Source: Ornithinibacter aureus
GTDB taxonomy: Bacteria > Actinomycetota > Actinomycetes > Actinomycetales > Dermatophilaceae
Length of the DNA stretch: 64,000 nucleotides
Reading direction: 5' to 3'
NCBI RefSeq assembly: GCF_009858245.1
Contig: NZ_VMSB01000001.1
Coordinates: forward strand, 2,857,623-2,921,622
Shown: piece by piece, positions 16,443-25,903 of the stretch
Position numbering within the stretch: position 1 is the first letter of the stretch
Layout: every line of letters starts with the position of its first letter
Translations under genes and position numbers: made by a program
Notes under the pieces: model-generated
Told to the model about the DNA's origin: nothing
Seen by the model: only the letters and a program-made list of their open reading frames with translations
Database searches by the model: none

Positions 16443-17417
16443 TCAGCCGAGGGCGGCGAGCTCGTCCTGGGCGGTCTTCTTCTGCTCGTCGCTCAGCGGG
16501 ATGTACTGAGCCGCCTCGGCGATCGTGCTCTCGTTCTCGACGAAGAAGTTCATGAACCCCTTGAGCGCGGCGTTCGACGTGAAGGCCTTCTTGTCGACGT
16601 AGACGAACAGCGGGCGGGCCAGCGGGGCGTAGGAGCCGTCGCGGGCGGTGTCTGAGCTCGGCGCGACGCAGCCGGCGCCGTTGTCGATCTCGACGGCCTT
16701 GAGCTTGTCGGCGTTCTCCTCGAAGTAGGTGAACCCGAAGTAGCCGAGCGCGTTCTTGTCGCCGGAGACACCCTGCACGATGACGTTGTCGTCCTCGGAC
16801 GGCTCGAAGTCGGTGCGCGAGGCGCCTTCTTCGCCGCTGATCTCATCGGTGAAGTAGTCGAAGGTGCCCGAGTCGGTGCCGGGGCCGTAGAGCTTGATCT
16901 TCTCGGCGGGGAAGGCGGGGTTGACCTGGTTCCAGGTCGTGATCTTGCCGGTGGCCTCCGGGCCCCAGAGAGTGGCCAGCTCCTTGGTGGTGAGGCACGT
17001 GATGAAGTCGTTCTCCTTGTTCACGACCACGGTCAGCGCGTCGTTGGCGACGATGACCTCCTGGTACTCGATGCCGTTCGCGGCGCAGGCCGCCTTCTCC
17101 TCGTCCTTGATCGGCCGCGAGGCGTTGGAGAGCTGGGTCTGGCCCTCACAGAACTTCTTGAAGCCACCGCCGGTGCCGGAGGTGCCGACGGTGATCTGCA
17201 CGCCGGTGTTCTCGGTCATGAACAGCTCGGCCGCGGCCGAGGTGAGTGGACCAACGGTGCTGGAGCCGTCAGAGGCGATCGAGCCGCTGAGCGCGGCTGC
17301 CCCGTCGGTGCCGGTGGAGCCGCTGCCGCTCTCGGCCTGCTGGCCGCCACAGGCGGACAGGGCAAGTGCCCCGGCCAGGACGAATGCGGCGGAGACGCCG
17401 AAACGCTGAATCTTCAC
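16443..17417 (-). CDS. pstS: Phosphate-binding lipoprotein PstS
   Basis: A 324-residue periplasmic-type binding protein anchored as a lipoprotein: positive N-terminus KIQRFG, hydrophobic stretch, then lipobox LSAC-GG. The ligand signature SDGSSTVGPLTSAAAELF and the TGTGGGFKKF loop identify PstS. GTG at 17417 is preferred, with GAGAGG 10-13 nt upstream and a proper signal peptide; the frame is open further upstream to 17462. A PHO/RegX3 box lies about 100 bp upstream, so the gene should rise under phosphate limitation. Confidence 0.96.
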   Translation of the reverse strand: MKIQRFGVSAAFVLAGALALSACGGQQAESGSGSTGTDGAAALSGSIASDGSSTVGPLTSAAAELFMTENTGVQITVGTSGTGGGFKKFCEGQTQLSNASRPIKDEEKAACAANGIEYQEVIVANDALTVVVNKENDFITCLTTKELATLWGPEATGKITTWNQVNPAFPAEKIKLYGPGTDSGTFDYFTDEISGEEGASRTDFEPSEDDNVIVQGVSGDKNALGYFGFTYFEENADKLKAVEIDNGAGCVAPSSDTARDGSYAPLARPLFVYVDKKAFTSNAALKGFMNFFVENESTIAEAAQYIPLSDEQKKTAQDELAALG

Positions 17418-17477
17418 GGTGTGTACCTCTCGGAGGACAAGGGTCATTGGATCGAGCCGCACTGCCCGACGCAGGAG

Positions 17478-17483
17478 ACGCTA
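17478..17483 (-). promoter_or_regulatory. -10-like hexamer of pstS
   Basis: TAGCGT on the minus strand, about 60 nt upstream of the GTG. The PHO box sits just above where its -35 would be. Confidence 0.4.
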
Positions 17484-17513
17484 AGCACGCCGGGTGACGC
17501 GTCGGCCCGTGGC

Positions 17514-17532
17514 GGGTGAACGCACCGTGAAC
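17514..17532 (-). promoter_or_regulatory. RegX3/PHO box upstream of pstS
   Basis: On the minus strand GTTCACGGTGC followed by GTTCACCC: two GTTCAC direct repeats 11 bp apart, the form bound by actinobacterial PhoP/RegX3 response regulators. A regX3 gene is in this window. Confidence 0.75.
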
Positions 17533-17574
17533 GGCATCCGGACATCTTTCATCCAGAGGGTCAAGGCTCGCGCC

Positions 17575-18519
17575 CTACGGCAGGTGCCGCTCCACCGCCA
17601 CGATGCGCGCGTCATCCCCGGTGCCGACGACGTGGCAGACCAGCGCCTCACCCTTTGCGAGACGGTCGTCGCGGGCCTCGGCGAACTCCTCGACGACCTC
17701 GACCGAGGCGGGCTGGTCGAGGTCCAACCGGTCTTCGAGGTCGTCGAGCAGGCTGGGCAGCACCGGGCCGTGGGTGCAGAGCACCGCCGGTTCGCCCCGG
17801 TCGAGCAGCCGGCCGAGGTGGGCAGGGGCGGTGCGGGGGTCGGCCTCGAAGCCTTCCTCCGACAACCCCGACCTGGTCCGCAGGCGCACCCCGGCTGCCG
17901 AGGTGAACGGCTCCACGGTGCGCACGCATCGCTCCGAGGGTGAGGTGAGCACCCGGCTCACGCCGTAGGCCAAGAGCACCGGGACCAGGGCAGCCGAACG
18001 GCGGCGCCCGTCGGCCGAAAGCGGGCGCAACGGATCGGCATCCGACCACTCACCCCGGGCGACCGCGTGCGCGTGCCGCACGAGAACGAGCGGCCAGGTG
18101 TCCAGGCGCGCCGTCTGGTGCAGCCGCACGAGGGCCAGCAGTTGGTCGCGGTCCCGGGCGTAGTCCAACCGCGTGTGGGCGGCCGGCACGTCGAGCCAGA
18201 CCACCTCGTCGATCTCGTTGACGAGGTGGCCGTCGCCTCCGGTGACCTGAGCGGTCCAGTAGCGCACGACCTTGTCGTCAGGGGTGCCGTCGCGGCCGAG
18301 CAGGGTGTAGCGGGCCTCGGGCAGCGGCGGCCCCAGGCGCACGACGAGCCCGGTCTCCTCCACGGTCTCGCGCACGGCCGCAACGGCCCAGTACTCCCCC
18401 GGGTCGAGCTTGCCCTTGGCCCAGGACCAGTCGTCGTACCGGGGCCGGTGCACGAGGGCGACCTCGAGCTCACCGTCGCGCAGCCGCCACGGCAGGGTGC
18501 CTGCCGCGGGAATCCTCAT
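17575..18519 (-). CDS. mutT1: NUDIX hydrolase fused to histidine phosphatase (MutT1-like)
   Basis: A 314-residue two-domain protein. Residues 1-135 form a NUDIX domain; its box reads GKLDPGEYWAVAAVRETVEETGL with the REXXEE core. Residues 140-314 form a histidine phosphatase domain starting LVLVRHAHAVARGEW (RHA in place of the common RHG). This is the MutT1 layout known from mycobacteria, where it removes 8-oxo-dGTP/GTP and diadenosine polyphosphates. It lies 37 bp after ppk1 and probably shares its mRNA. Confidence 0.92.
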   Translation of the reverse strand: MRIPAAGTLPWRLRDGELEVALVHRPRYDDWSWAKGKLDPGEYWAVAAVRETVEETGLVVRLGPPLPEARYTLLGRDGTPDDKVVRYWTAQVTGGDGHLVNEIDEVVWLDVPAAHTRLDYARDRDQLLALVRLHQTARLDTWPLVLVRHAHAVARGEWSDADPLRPLSADGRRRSAALVPVLLAYGVSRVLTSPSERCVRTVEPFTSAAGVRLRTRSGLSEEGFEADPRTAPAHLGRLLDRGEPAVLCTHGPVLPSLLDDLEDRLDLDQPASVEVVEEFAEARDDRLAKGEALVCHVVGTGDDARIVAVERHLP

Positions 18520-18556
18520 CGGGCCGCCACCGTGCGAACAGCCCTCGGGTAGCCGG

Positions 18557-20893
18557 TCACCGTCGGCGGGCCTTGCGGCGCCGCTTGGCGTGCATCTCGA
18601 TCATCGCGGTCTGAAGGTCGGTGAGCGGGGCACCCTCGGCGTCGAGGTGGTGGCGGATCCAGCGGCCGTCAGCGCCGAGCTTCCAGTGCATGTACTCATC
18701 ACTCATGCCGCGCTTCATCAGGGCCTCGAGGTCGGCGAGGTGGCGCGGGTCGACGAGGTGAACGAGCGCCTCGACGCGGCGGTCGAGGTTGCGGTGCATC
18801 ATGTCGGCGCTGCCGATGAGGGCCACCGTGTCGCCTCCGCCGCCGAACAGGAAGATGCGGGAGTGCTCGAGGAAGCGGCCCAGGATCGAGCGCACCTCGA
18901 TGTTCTCGGACACACCTGGGATGCCGGGGCGCAGGGCGCAGATGCCGCGAACCCACAGCTGCACGCGCACCCCGGCGCGCGAGGCCCGGTAGAGCGCGTC
19001 GATCAACTGCTCGTCGACGATCGAGTTGACCTTCCAGGCGATCAGGCCGCTGCCGGGCTTGCGCTCCTCGTTCGCGATCTCGGCGTCGATGAGGTCGATG
19101 AGCCCCGAGCGCACCGACCGGGGGGCCACGAGCAGTCGCTTGAACCGGCTGCGGGGGGCAACCCCCGAGAGCTGGTTGAACAGGCGGGTGAGGTCCTCGC
19201 CGACCTGCGGGTCGTCGGTGAGCAGCCCGAGGTCCTCGTAGAGGCGAGCCGTCTTGGGGTTGTAGTTGCCGGTCCCGACGTGGCAGTAGCGGCGTAGCCC
19301 CTCTGCCTCCTGGCGCACCACGAGGCAGAGCTTGGCGTGGGTCTTCAGGCCGACGATGCCGTAGACGACGTGCACACCGGCGTGCTCGAGCTTGCGCGCC
19401 CAGGAGATGTTGTTCTCCTCGTCGAAGCGTGCCTTGATCTCGACGACGGCCAGCACCTGCTTGCCGGCCTCGGCGGCGTCGATGAGGGCGTCGATGATCG
19501 GGCTGTCACCACTGGTGCGGTACAGGGTCTGCTTGATGGCGAGCACCCGTGGGTCGGCCGCGGCCTGCTCGATGAATGCCTGCACCGACGTCGAGAACGA
19601 GTCGTACGGGTGCTGGAGCAGCACGTCCTGCTTGCGGATCGAGGCGAAGATGTCGCGGGCCTTCGAGCTCTCGGTCGGTGCGAGGTCGGGGTTGGTGCGC
19701 GCGACGAACGGGTCGAAGTGCAGGTCGGAGCGCTCGAGGTCGGCGATCACGTTGAGCGCGCGCAGGTCCAGCGGGGCCGGCAGGCGGTACACCTCGGACC
19801 CGGCGACGCCGAGTTCGCGCACGAGCAGGTCCAGGACGTGGTCGTCCATGTCCTCCTCGACCTCGAGACGGACCGGCGGGCCGAACCGGCGTCGGGTCAG
19901 CTCACGCTCCAGCGCCGTCAGCAGGTTCTCGGCGTCGTCCTCCTCGACCTCGAGGTCCTCGTTGCGGGTGACCCGGAAGGTGAAGTGCTCACGGATCTCC
20001 ATGCCGGGGAACAGGTGGTCCAGGTGGGCGGCGATGACGTCCTCGAGCGGCACGAACCTGGTGGCGTACATGTCCGCCAGCGGCGACTCGTCCGCGCTGT
20101 CGGCGACCCGCAGCATCCGGGGGAGCACGGGCGGCACCTTGACCCGGGCGAAGTGCTCCTTGCCGGTGCGCGGGTTGACCAGGACGACCGCGAGGTTCAG
20201 GGAGAGGCCGGAGATGTACGGGAACGGGTGCGCCGGGTCGACGGCGAGCGGGGTGAGCACCGGGAACACGCGGCTGGTGAACATCTGGCCGATGCGCTCG
20301 TGCTCCTCGGGCGACAGCTCGTCCCACCGCACGATCGTGATGCCCTCGGTCGCCAATGCCGGGCGCACCTGGTCGCGGTACACGCGAGCCTGCATCGACA
20401 TCAGCTCGGACGCGACGAGCGAGATCTGCTCGAGCACCTCGCGAGGTTCCAGGCCGGATGCCGACCGCACGGCGATGCCGGTCGCGATCCGACGCTTGAG
20501 GCCGGCGACGCGAACCATGAAGAACTCGTCCAGGTTGGACCCGAAGATCGCGAGGTAGCGGCAGCGCTCGAGCAGCGGGATGTTGTCGTCACCGGCGAGC
20601 TGCAGGACCCGTTCGTTGAACTGAAGCCACGAGATCTCCCGGTCGAGGAACCGGTCGGCCGGCAGGGCCTCGTCCTCGGCATCCGGGATGCCGTCCGCGC
20701 CGGCGGGGCGGCCGACGAACCTCCCGTTGGACCCACGGGGCTGGTGGTTTCGCGTCTCCTCGGCGGCGGCGCTCACGATCGAGACCTCACTGATGATGCT
20801 CGCGTCGGCCGAGGCGTCGGCGGCGGCATCGCGCGCGGTGATCGGCGTCGCCTGGGAAACGTCCTCGTGCGTGACTTCGGTGTCTGCCGTCAT
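18557..20893 (-). CDS. ppk1: Polyphosphate kinase 1
   Basis: A 778-residue enzyme that makes polyphosphate from ATP. After about 80 disordered, Ala/Asp-rich residues, the family starts with [18 protein letters not shown]. The catalytic half contains [11 protein letters not shown] with the autophosphorylated His, and [19 protein letters not shown]. Length, apart from the extension, is normal. The ATG overlaps the mshD stop (ATGA), so the two are coupled. Together with PstSCAB, PPK2 and PhoU it marks this chromosome part as devoted to phosphate storage. Confidence 0.96.
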   Translation of the reverse strand: MTADTEVTHEDVSQATPITARDAAADASADASIISEVSIVSAAAEETRNHQPRGSNGRFVGRPAGADGIPDAEDEALPADRFLDREISWLQFNERVLQLAGDDNIPLLERCRYLAIFGSNLDEFFMVRVAGLKRRIATGIAVRSASGLEPREVLEQISLVASELMSMQARVYRDQVRPALATEGITIVRWDELSPEEHERIGQMFTSRVFPVLTPLAVDPAHPFPYISGLSLNLAVVLVNPRTGKEHFARVKVPPVLPRMLRVADSADESPLADMYATRFVPLEDVIAAHLDHLFPGMEIREHFTFRVTRNEDLEVEEDDAENLLTALERELTRRRFGPPVRLEVEEDMDDHVLDLLVRELGVAGSEVYRLPAPLDLRALNVIADLERSDLHFDPFVARTNPDLAPTESSKARDIFASIRKQDVLLQHPYDSFSTSVQAFIEQAAADPRVLAIKQTLYRTSGDSPIIDALIDAAEAGKQVLAVVEIKARFDEENNISWARKLEHAGVHVVYGIVGLKTHAKLCLVVRQEAEGLRRYCHVGTGNYNPKTARLYEDLGLLTDDPQVGEDLTRLFNQLSGVAPRSRFKRLLVAPRSVRSGLIDLIDAEIANEERKPGSGLIAWKVNSIVDEQLIDALYRASRAGVRVQLWVRGICALRPGIPGVSENIEVRSILGRFLEHSRIFLFGGGGDTVALIGSADMMHRNLDRRVEALVHLVDPRHLADLEALMKRGMSDEYMHWKLGADGRWIRHHLDAEGAPLTDLQTAMIEMHAKRRRKARRR

Positions 20894-21843
20894 GGGGCAA
20901 TCCTGTCAGGTTCGGTGAGGTCGGCGCTCGGGTGCGTCTGCGTGCCGTACTGGGCGTGCACCGCGGTGTCCCGGAAGCCCAGGCGCGTGTACGTGCGACG
21001 GGCCGCGGTGTTGTCGCCGTCGACGTAGAGATCGACCTCGGCCAGGCCGAGCCGTGCTAGGTGGGCCAGACCGAGCGAGGTCACCGGCCCCCCGAGCCCG
21101 CGGCCCTGGTACGCCGGATCGACCCCGACGACGTACACCTCTCCCCGTGGGACGGCGGACGGGGTGACGTGCTCGACCTTGGTCCAGTGGAAGGCGACCA
21201 CCTCCTCGGTGGTGTCGTCGACGACGAGGAGCAGCCCCGCCGGGTCGAACCACGGCTGGGCCATCCGCTCGTGCAGGTCGGCGACGGTGAGCCGGCCCTG
21301 CTCGGGGTGGCTCGCGAACGCGGCGGCGTTGAGCGCCACCCAGCGCTCGTCGTCCACCCCGGGCTGGAACGGGCGCACCGAGAACCCCTGCGGCAGAGCC
21401 GGATCGACCGCGTCCTCGGCAGTCAGCGGCCGGCCCATGACGTACAGCTCACGCGTGACGACCAACCCGGCGGCAGCAGCCAGCGCCGTCGCGGCGGGCA
21501 GCATGCCGTGCGACCAGATGCTGCGGGCACCCTGCGCCACCACCTCGTCGAGCAGGGCCCGACCGTGCCCGCGACGACGATGCCGCGGGTCCACGACGAG
21601 CTCGGCCACGGCATCCGGCCCGCCCGCCTGAGCCACCTGCGCGTACCCGACGACGGCGTCGTCCTCGTCCAGGCGCACCAGGTGGACCACGCCCTCGCGG
21701 GCCGGGCCGATCGCCAACCGGAACGACTCGGAGACGGCTTCGACGCCGTCGGCGTTCTGCGCCCGAGCGAGCAGGTCGCGCACCTCGGATGCCGTCGCGT
21801 CATCGATCGCGGACAGGCGGGTCGTGCGCGGGCGGCGCGTCAC
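20890..21843 (-). CDS. mshD: Mycothiol synthase MshD
   Basis: A 317-residue protein with two GNAT acetyltransferase domains: the first has the acetyl-CoA loop [15 protein letters not shown], the second [15 protein letters not shown]. MshD acetylates Cys-GlcN-Ins in the last step of mycothiol synthesis. The start is GTG at 21843, one base after the glnR stop, and the end overlaps ppk1. MshA (34053) and MscR (46730) are also in the window. Confidence 0.94.
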   Translation of the reverse strand: MTRRPRTTRLSAIDDATASEVRDLLARAQNADGVEAVSESFRLAIGPAREGVVHLVRLDEDDAVVGYAQVAQAGGPDAVAELVVDPRHRRRGHGRALLDEVVAQGARSIWSHGMLPAATALAAAAGLVVTRELYVMGRPLTAEDAVDPALPQGFSVRPFQPGVDDERWVALNAAAFASHPEQGRLTVADLHERMAQPWFDPAGLLLVVDDTTEEVVAFHWTKVEHVTPSAVPRGEVYVVGVDPAYQGRGLGGPVTSLGLAHLARLGLAEVDLYVDGDNTAARRTYTRLGFRDTAVHAQYGTQTHPSADLTEPDRIAP

Positions 21844-21844
21844 G

Positions 21845-22543
21845 TCAGGACTCGATCTCCGAGAAGGAGTCGGCGACCTCGGGGACGAAGCGGTACCCGA
21901 CGTTGCGGACGGTCCCGATGAGCACCTCGTAGTCGGTGCCGAGCTTGGCGCGCAGCCGCCGCACGTGGACGTCGACCGTGCGGGTGCCCCCGAAGTAGTC
22001 GTAGCCCCACACCTCCTGGAGCAGCTGCGACCGGGTGAAGACCCGCCCCGGGTGCTGCGCGAGGTACTTCAGCAGCTCGAACTCCTTGTACGTGAGGTCG
22101 AGCAGCCGCCCCCGAAGGCGCACCGAGTAGGTCACCTCGTCGATGACGAGGGCGCCGGCGGTGATCGGCCCGGTCTCGTCCTCGGCGGCCTCGTTCGTGC
22201 GCCCCATGACCAGACGCAGGCGGGCCTCGATCTCAGCCGGGCCGGCGGTGTCGAGGATGACGTCGTCGATGCCCCAGTCGCTCGTCAGCCCGGCCAGGCC
22301 CCCCTCGGTGACGACGACGATGAGCGGGATCGAGATGCCCGTCGTGCAGATCACCCGGCACAGCGACTTGGCCATCGCGAGCTCGCGACGGGCGTCGACG
22401 ATGACGACGTCAGCCTGTGGCGCGTCGACCAGGACGGAGGCCTCCGCGGGCAGGATGCGAACATGGTGGCTCAGGAGCCCGAGCGCAGGAACGACCTCGG
22501 CGCTGGGCGCCAAGGTGTTCGTCAGCAGCAGCAGGTGGGCCAT
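21845..22543 (-). CDS. glnR: GlnR-type orphan OmpR-family nitrogen regulator
   Basis: A 232-residue response-regulator-like protein: an N-terminal receiver-like domain ([28 protein letters not shown]) and a C-terminal winged helix ([39 protein letters not shown]). The match to actinobacterial GlnR is close throughout. No partner kinase is adjacent, as expected; the family works without standard phosphorylation. It controls nitrogen assimilation genes and in streptomycetes interacts with phosphate control. It heads a glnR-mshD-ppk1-mutT1 cluster. Confidence 0.9.
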   Translation of the reverse strand: MAHLLLLTNTLAPSAEVVPALGLLSHHVRILPAEASVLVDAPQADVVIVDARRELAMAKSLCRVICTTGISIPLIVVVTEGGLAGLTSDWGIDDVILDTAGPAEIEARLRLVMGRTNEAAEDETGPITAGALVIDEVTYSVRLRGRLLDLTYKEFELLKYLAQHPGRVFTRSQLLQEVWGYDYFGGTRTVDVHVRRLRAKLGTDYEVLIGTVRNVGYRFVPEVADSFSEIES

Positions 22544-22551
22544 TGCCCATC

Positions 22552-22557
22552 AGGATA
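22552..22557 (-). promoter_or_regulatory. -10 hexamer of glnR (leaderless)
   Basis: TATCCT on the minus strand, 8 nt before the glnR ATG. Confidence 0.4.
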
Positions 22558-22564
22558 GGTGGTC

Positions 22565-22837
22565 ATGCACACGTCAGGTCCCGGCACCGATCCGGCTGAG
22601 ATGGTCACGGTCCGCTACTGGGCGGGGGCTCGGGCTGCCGCGGGCATCGCGGAGGAGCGACTGGCGGGGGTGTCCACCGTCGACGACCTCGTCGCCCACC
22701 TGTCGACGGCCCGCCCCGGCCTGCTCGCGGTCCTGCCGGTGTGCTCGGTGCTCGTCGGTGGGCGAGCGAGCACGGGCGCGGACCAGATCGCGCCCGGCGC
22801 GGTCGTCGAGGTTCTCCCGCCCTTTGCCGGGGGATGA
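22565..22837 (+). CDS. MoaD/ThiS-family ubiquitin-like sulfur carrier
   Basis: A 90-residue beta-grasp protein: VTVRYWAGARAAAG at the start and a C-terminal VVEVLPPFAGG with the Gly-Gly tail that is adenylated and turned into a thiocarboxylate. It could serve molybdopterin synthesis or another sulfur pathway; no moaE or thiF partner is nearby. AGGATAGG precedes the ATG at 22565. Confidence 0.88.
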   Translation: MHTSGPGTDPAEMVTVRYWAGARAAAGIAEERLAGVSTVDDLVAHLSTARPGLLAVLPVCSVLVGGRASTGADQIAPGAVVEVLPPFAGG

Positions 22838-22853
22838 TGGGAGGATGCCGCGC

Positions 22854-23813
22854 GTGGACGAGGATTCGAGCGACGTGACGCCTGAGGCTGGGGGCACGAC
22901 GTCGGATGCCGTGGCGCCGGCGGCTGCGTCGGCGCCCGTGCCCGTGCCTGCGCTGGTGCCCGAGCCGGAGCCTGCGCCCGGGGCCCAGCCCGAGCCGGAG
23001 ACGCGAGCAGCACGCCGCGCCCGCCGGGACGCGGTGCTCCACGAGCCGGTGCTACCGGCCCTGGCCACCGTCCCGCGGCCCGTCACCGTCGCCGCGACCG
23101 TCGTCCTCGCCGGTCTGCTCATCCTCGCCCTCGTCGCCGACCCCGTGCTCCTGGCTGCCGGGTTGGCCTGGGCCGGCATCGTCGTCGCCTGGGGATGGCC
23201 GGCCGTGCACGGCTCGTCGAGCCGGTTCGGGTCGTCGCTGGCGATCGGAGTCCCGGCCGTTCTCGCACCCGCAGCCGGGGTCGCCAGTCCCGAGGAGCCC
23301 TACCTGCGGCTCGTCCCGGTCGCCCTCATCATCGGGCTCGCCATCATGTTCGGGCACCAGATCCTGCGTCGTGACGGTCGGCCACGGCTCACCGACTCGA
23401 TCGGGGTCACCTCGTTCGGCCTGGCCGTCATCGCCCTGGGGACGACGTGGTTGCCGTTGTCGCGCGGCGACTTCACCACGCAGATCGCCGTGGTGGCGTT
23501 CGTGGCCATCGCCACGGCATCCTTCGCCGACCTCGGTGCCGGGATGGCAGCGCTTCGGCCGTGGATGCTGCCCGCGGCCATGCTCCTCGGCGGGCTGGGT
23601 GCCATCATCGCCGCGTCGGTCATCGACGGCCCGGGCGTTGCTCCGGCAGCGCTCGTGGGGTTCGTCTGCGCCGCGGTCTCGCACGCGATGCGCCGGGTCC
23701 ACAGCGTGCTGCCGGCCATCACCACGGTCAAGAGCCAGATGTCCAGCGCCGCCGCTGCGCTGCTCGTTCCCGGCGTCGTGGCCTACGGGTTGTCCCTGCT
23801 GATCATCGGCTGA
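22854..23813 (+). CDS. Conserved integral membrane protein
   Basis: A 319-residue protein with a Pro/Ala-rich cytoplasmic N-terminus (PVPALVPEPEPAPG, about 60 residues) followed by roughly eight hydrophobic helices. Function is unknown. GGGAGG at 22839-22844 fits the GTG at 22854 (9-nt spacing) better than the ATG at 22845, which is directly attached to it. It follows the MoaD-like gene by 16 bp and is probably in the same operon. Confidence 0.75.
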   Translation: MDEDSSDVTPEAGGTTSDAVAPAAASAPVPVPALVPEPEPAPGAQPEPETRAARRARRDAVLHEPVLPALATVPRPVTVAATVVLAGLLILALVADPVLLAAGLAWAGIVVAWGWPAVHGSSSRFGSSLAIGVPAVLAPAAGVASPEEPYLRLVPVALIIGLAIMFGHQILRRDGRPRLTDSIGVTSFGLAVIALGTTWLPLSRGDFTTQIAVVAFVAIATASFADLGAGMAALRPWMLPAAMLLGGLGAIIAASVIDGPGVAPAALVGFVCAAVSHAMRRVHSVLPAITTVKSQMSSAAAALLVPGVVAYGLSLLIIG

Positions 23814-23831
23814 CGGCCTGCGCCCGGCGCT

Positions 23832-24203
23832 TCAGTAGACGAGGGAGCGGGCGCCGGGCGCCATGACCTCCTCGACGAAGGCCGCCGCCCCACGGATGCC
23901 GGCCCCCGTCATGAGGTCGGATGCCGTGAGCCCGCGGCGGGCCGCGCACTGGCCGCACACCGTGACCCTCGCCCCCTCGAGAAGGAGGTCGCGAAGCTCG
24001 GCCAGCGGCACGGCATCCGGGAGGTCGACCAGCTCGGCTCGACCCGGCACGGCCATGAACGACGCGTCGCCGGTGAGCCACAGGCTGACCTCGATTCCGG
24101 CGGCCAGGGCGGTCGCCGCCACGGTGAAACCCTGGTTGAGCCGTTCGAGGGCCTCGGTGCCGCAGGTGACCTTGACGACGAGTGAGGGCTGCGCGGAGTC
24201 CAT
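23832..24203 (-). CDS. DsrE/DsrF-like family protein
   Basis: A 123-residue DsrE-fold protein: VVKVTCGTEALERLNQGFTV at the N-terminus, GIEVSLWLTGDASF in the middle and VTVCGQCAARRGLT with a CxxC near the end. Such proteins take part in sulfur relay or are single-domain relatives of unknown role. It is divergent from the nitrobindin gene with start codons only 12 bp apart. Confidence 0.85.
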   Translation of the reverse strand: MDSAQPSLVVKVTCGTEALERLNQGFTVAATALAAGIEVSLWLTGDASFMAVPGRAELVDLPDAVPLAELRDLLLEGARVTVCGQCAARRGLTASDLMTGAGIRGAAAFVEEVMAPGARSLVY

Positions 24204-24208
24204 AGGAT
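24203..24208 (+). promoter_or_regulatory. -10 hexamer of the nitrobindin gene (leaderless)
   Basis: TAGGAT, 7 nt before the ATG at 24216. It overlaps the start codon of the divergent DsrE gene by one base, which argues against an earlier ATG at 24207. Confidence 0.5.
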
Positions 24209-24210
24209 GC

Positions 24211-24216
24211 AGCGTA
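24211..24216 (-). promoter_or_regulatory. -10 hexamer of the DsrE-like gene (leaderless)
   Basis: TACGCT on the minus strand, 7 nt before the DsrE ATG at 24203; it overlaps the nitrobindin start codon. Confidence 0.45.
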
Positions 24217-24725
24217 TGGTCTTCACCCTCGACACCAGCCTGCACCCGGATCTCGCGCCCCTGGCCTGGCTCGTCGGCCGCTGGGCCGGTGCCGGTCTCG
24301 TCGGCTACCCGACGATCGAGTCGGCCCGTTTCGGCCAGGAGATCGTCTGCAGCCACGACGGCCGCCCGTTCCTCGAGTGGCGGTCCCAGACCTGGCTGCT
24401 CGACGACGACGGCAACCAGGTGCGCCCGCTCGCGACGGAGGTCGGCTTCTGGCGCATGGTGCCGCCCCACGACGACGGCACGAACGCCGAGCTGCTGCTG
24501 ACCCACCACACCGGGTTCGTCGAGATGTACGCCGGGGTGGCTTCACCCGCCAAGGTCGAGCTGCGCACCGACGGCGTCATGCGCAGCCCGTTCGCCAAGG
24601 AGTACACCGCGGGCCACCGCATGTACGGCAACGTCAACAGCAACCTCATGTGGGTCATGGACATGGCCGCCATGGGGCAGCCGCTGCAGTCGCACATCTC
24701 CGCGGAGCTCAAGCGCGTCGAGTGA
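24216..24725 (+). CDS. Nitrobindin-like heme-binding beta-barrel protein (FABP family)
   Basis: A 169-residue beta barrel. The family motif GRWAGAG (GxWxGxG) near residue 20 and the conserved His in the C-terminal half (AGHRMYGNVNSNLMWVMDMAAMG) match nitrobindins, which bind ferric heme and react with peroxynitrite or nitric oxide. Length is normal for the family. The ATG at 24216 is chosen from the position of the -10 hexamer. Confidence 0.9.
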   Translation: MVFTLDTSLHPDLAPLAWLVGRWAGAGLVGYPTIESARFGQEIVCSHDGRPFLEWRSQTWLLDDDGNQVRPLATEVGFWRMVPPHDDGTNAELLLTHHTGFVEMYAGVASPAKVELRTDGVMRSPFAKEYTAGHRMYGNVNSNLMWVMDMAAMGQPLQSHISAELKRVE

Positions 24726-24753
24726 CCCCGCCGTGCGGGTCGGGGGCTGTGCG

Positions 24754-25785
24754 TCAGGGGGTGACGAAGACGTCGAGGTAGGTGTCCATCGAGTCGGTGC
24801 GCAGCGCCTCACCGAGCTCGGCCATCCCGGCCTCATCCACGATGTCGATCGAGGCGCCCTGCGGCGAGGTGCCGTAGCCGGAGAACGGTGCCGTCGCGAA
24901 GATGACGTCGCCGCCGCGCACGTTGCGCAGCGCGATCGCGTAGTCGGTCATCGCGCGAGTGGTCAGGCCCTTGTCGACGACGAGGTTCTCGGTGGCGGCG
25001 TTCGCGAACTTGGCGACGGTGATCGGGTTCGCGATGTTCTCGGGCTTGGTCGCCTCGAGCATCAGCGCCTTGATGAAGGCGAGCTGGCGCCGACCACGCG
25101 AGATGTCACCCTCGCTCAGGGTGTAGCGCTCACGGACGAAGGCCAGCGCCTGCTCGCCATTGAGGTCGTTCCAACCCTTGACGATGCCGTCGGCGCCGCC
25201 CTCCTCGGCGTACACGCGAACGCCACCCACGGCATCCGTCATGTTCTTGAACCCCTCGAAGTCGGTGCGGGCGACGTGGTGGATGCGCACGCCGAGCAGC
25301 TGCTCCATGGTCTGGACGAGCAGGGGTTCGCGGCCGAAGGCATAGGCGGCGTTGATCTTGTTCTTGCCGCGCCCGGGGATGTCCACGTAGAGGTCCCGGG
25401 GGAAGTGGATCATCTGCACCGCGCTGTTGTCCTCGGGGACGTGCACGAGGACGATGACGTCGGACCGCCCGGCGTCACCGGGGCGGGTGTCGGAGCCGAT
25501 GACGAGGAAGTTGGTGCCGGTGCCGGTTTCTGCGACCGGCTCGCCGTCGGGGGCGGTGACCGGCTGGCGCTCGCCGAGGTCGATGCCCTGGTCGATGTTG
25601 TTGCCGACCGTGAACGCGAGGTAGCCGACGTAGGCCACACCGGTTCCGACGATGAGGCCGAAGATGCTGAGCATCACGATGAGCGCCCGCCGGGAGCCCC
25701 GACGATCACGCCGCTTCTGCTCGCGGCGGGTCTCCTGAGTATCAGGAAGCCCTTCGATCAGGGACCCCACGCCGTTATCACTCAC
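24754..25785 (-). CDS. LytR-CpsA-Psr (LCP) family cell-wall ligase
   Basis: A 343-residue membrane-anchored protein: 33 charged cytoplasmic residues, one helix (ALIVMLSIFGLIVGTGVAYV) and an extracellular LCP domain with IGSDTRPGDAGRSDVIVLV, FPRDLYVDIPG, INAAYAFG and SRGRRQLAFI, whose Asp and Arg residues bind the polyprenyl pyrophosphate head group. LCP proteins attach wall polymers to peptidoglycan. The GTG at 25785 sits 6 nt after a TAGACT hexamer. Confidence 0.93.
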   Translation of the reverse strand: MSDNGVGSLIEGLPDTQETRREQKRRDRRGSRRALIVMLSIFGLIVGTGVAYVGYLAFTVGNNIDQGIDLGERQPVTAPDGEPVAETGTGTNFLVIGSDTRPGDAGRSDVIVLVHVPEDNSAVQMIHFPRDLYVDIPGRGKNKINAAYAFGREPLLVQTMEQLLGVRIHHVARTDFEGFKNMTDAVGGVRVYAEEGGADGIVKGWNDLNGEQALAFVRERYTLSEGDISRGRRQLAFIKALMLEATKPENIANPITVAKFANAATENLVVDKGLTTRAMTDYAIALRNVRGGDVIFATAPFSGYGTSPQGASIDIVDEAGMAELGEALRTDSMDTYLDVFVTP

Positions 25786-25791
25786 CCACCC

Positions 25792-25797
25792 AGTCTA
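25792..25797 (-). promoter_or_regulatory. -10 hexamer of the LCP gene (leaderless)
   Basis: TAGACT on the minus strand, 6 nt before the GTG. Confidence 0.45.
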
Positions 25798-25891
25798 CGA
25801 GCCTTGTCTGGACGCCCGCTGGACGCTCCGCAGCCGGTACCGCCGCATCTGCCCGGGGCGCGGGGATGCATGGCCCGGCGTGGCGGCGACA

Positions 25892-25897
25892 TACATT
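25892..25897 (+). promoter_or_regulatory. -10 hexamer of the Fur-family gene (leaderless)
   Basis: TACATT, 6 nt before the GTG at 25904. Confidence 0.45.
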
Positions 25898-25903
25898 GGT
25901 GGG

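Noticed and set aside
19337-21028. Long plus-strand open frame opposite ppk1
   Set aside because: Antisense of well-conserved PPK1 codons; no domain, no ribosome binding site.
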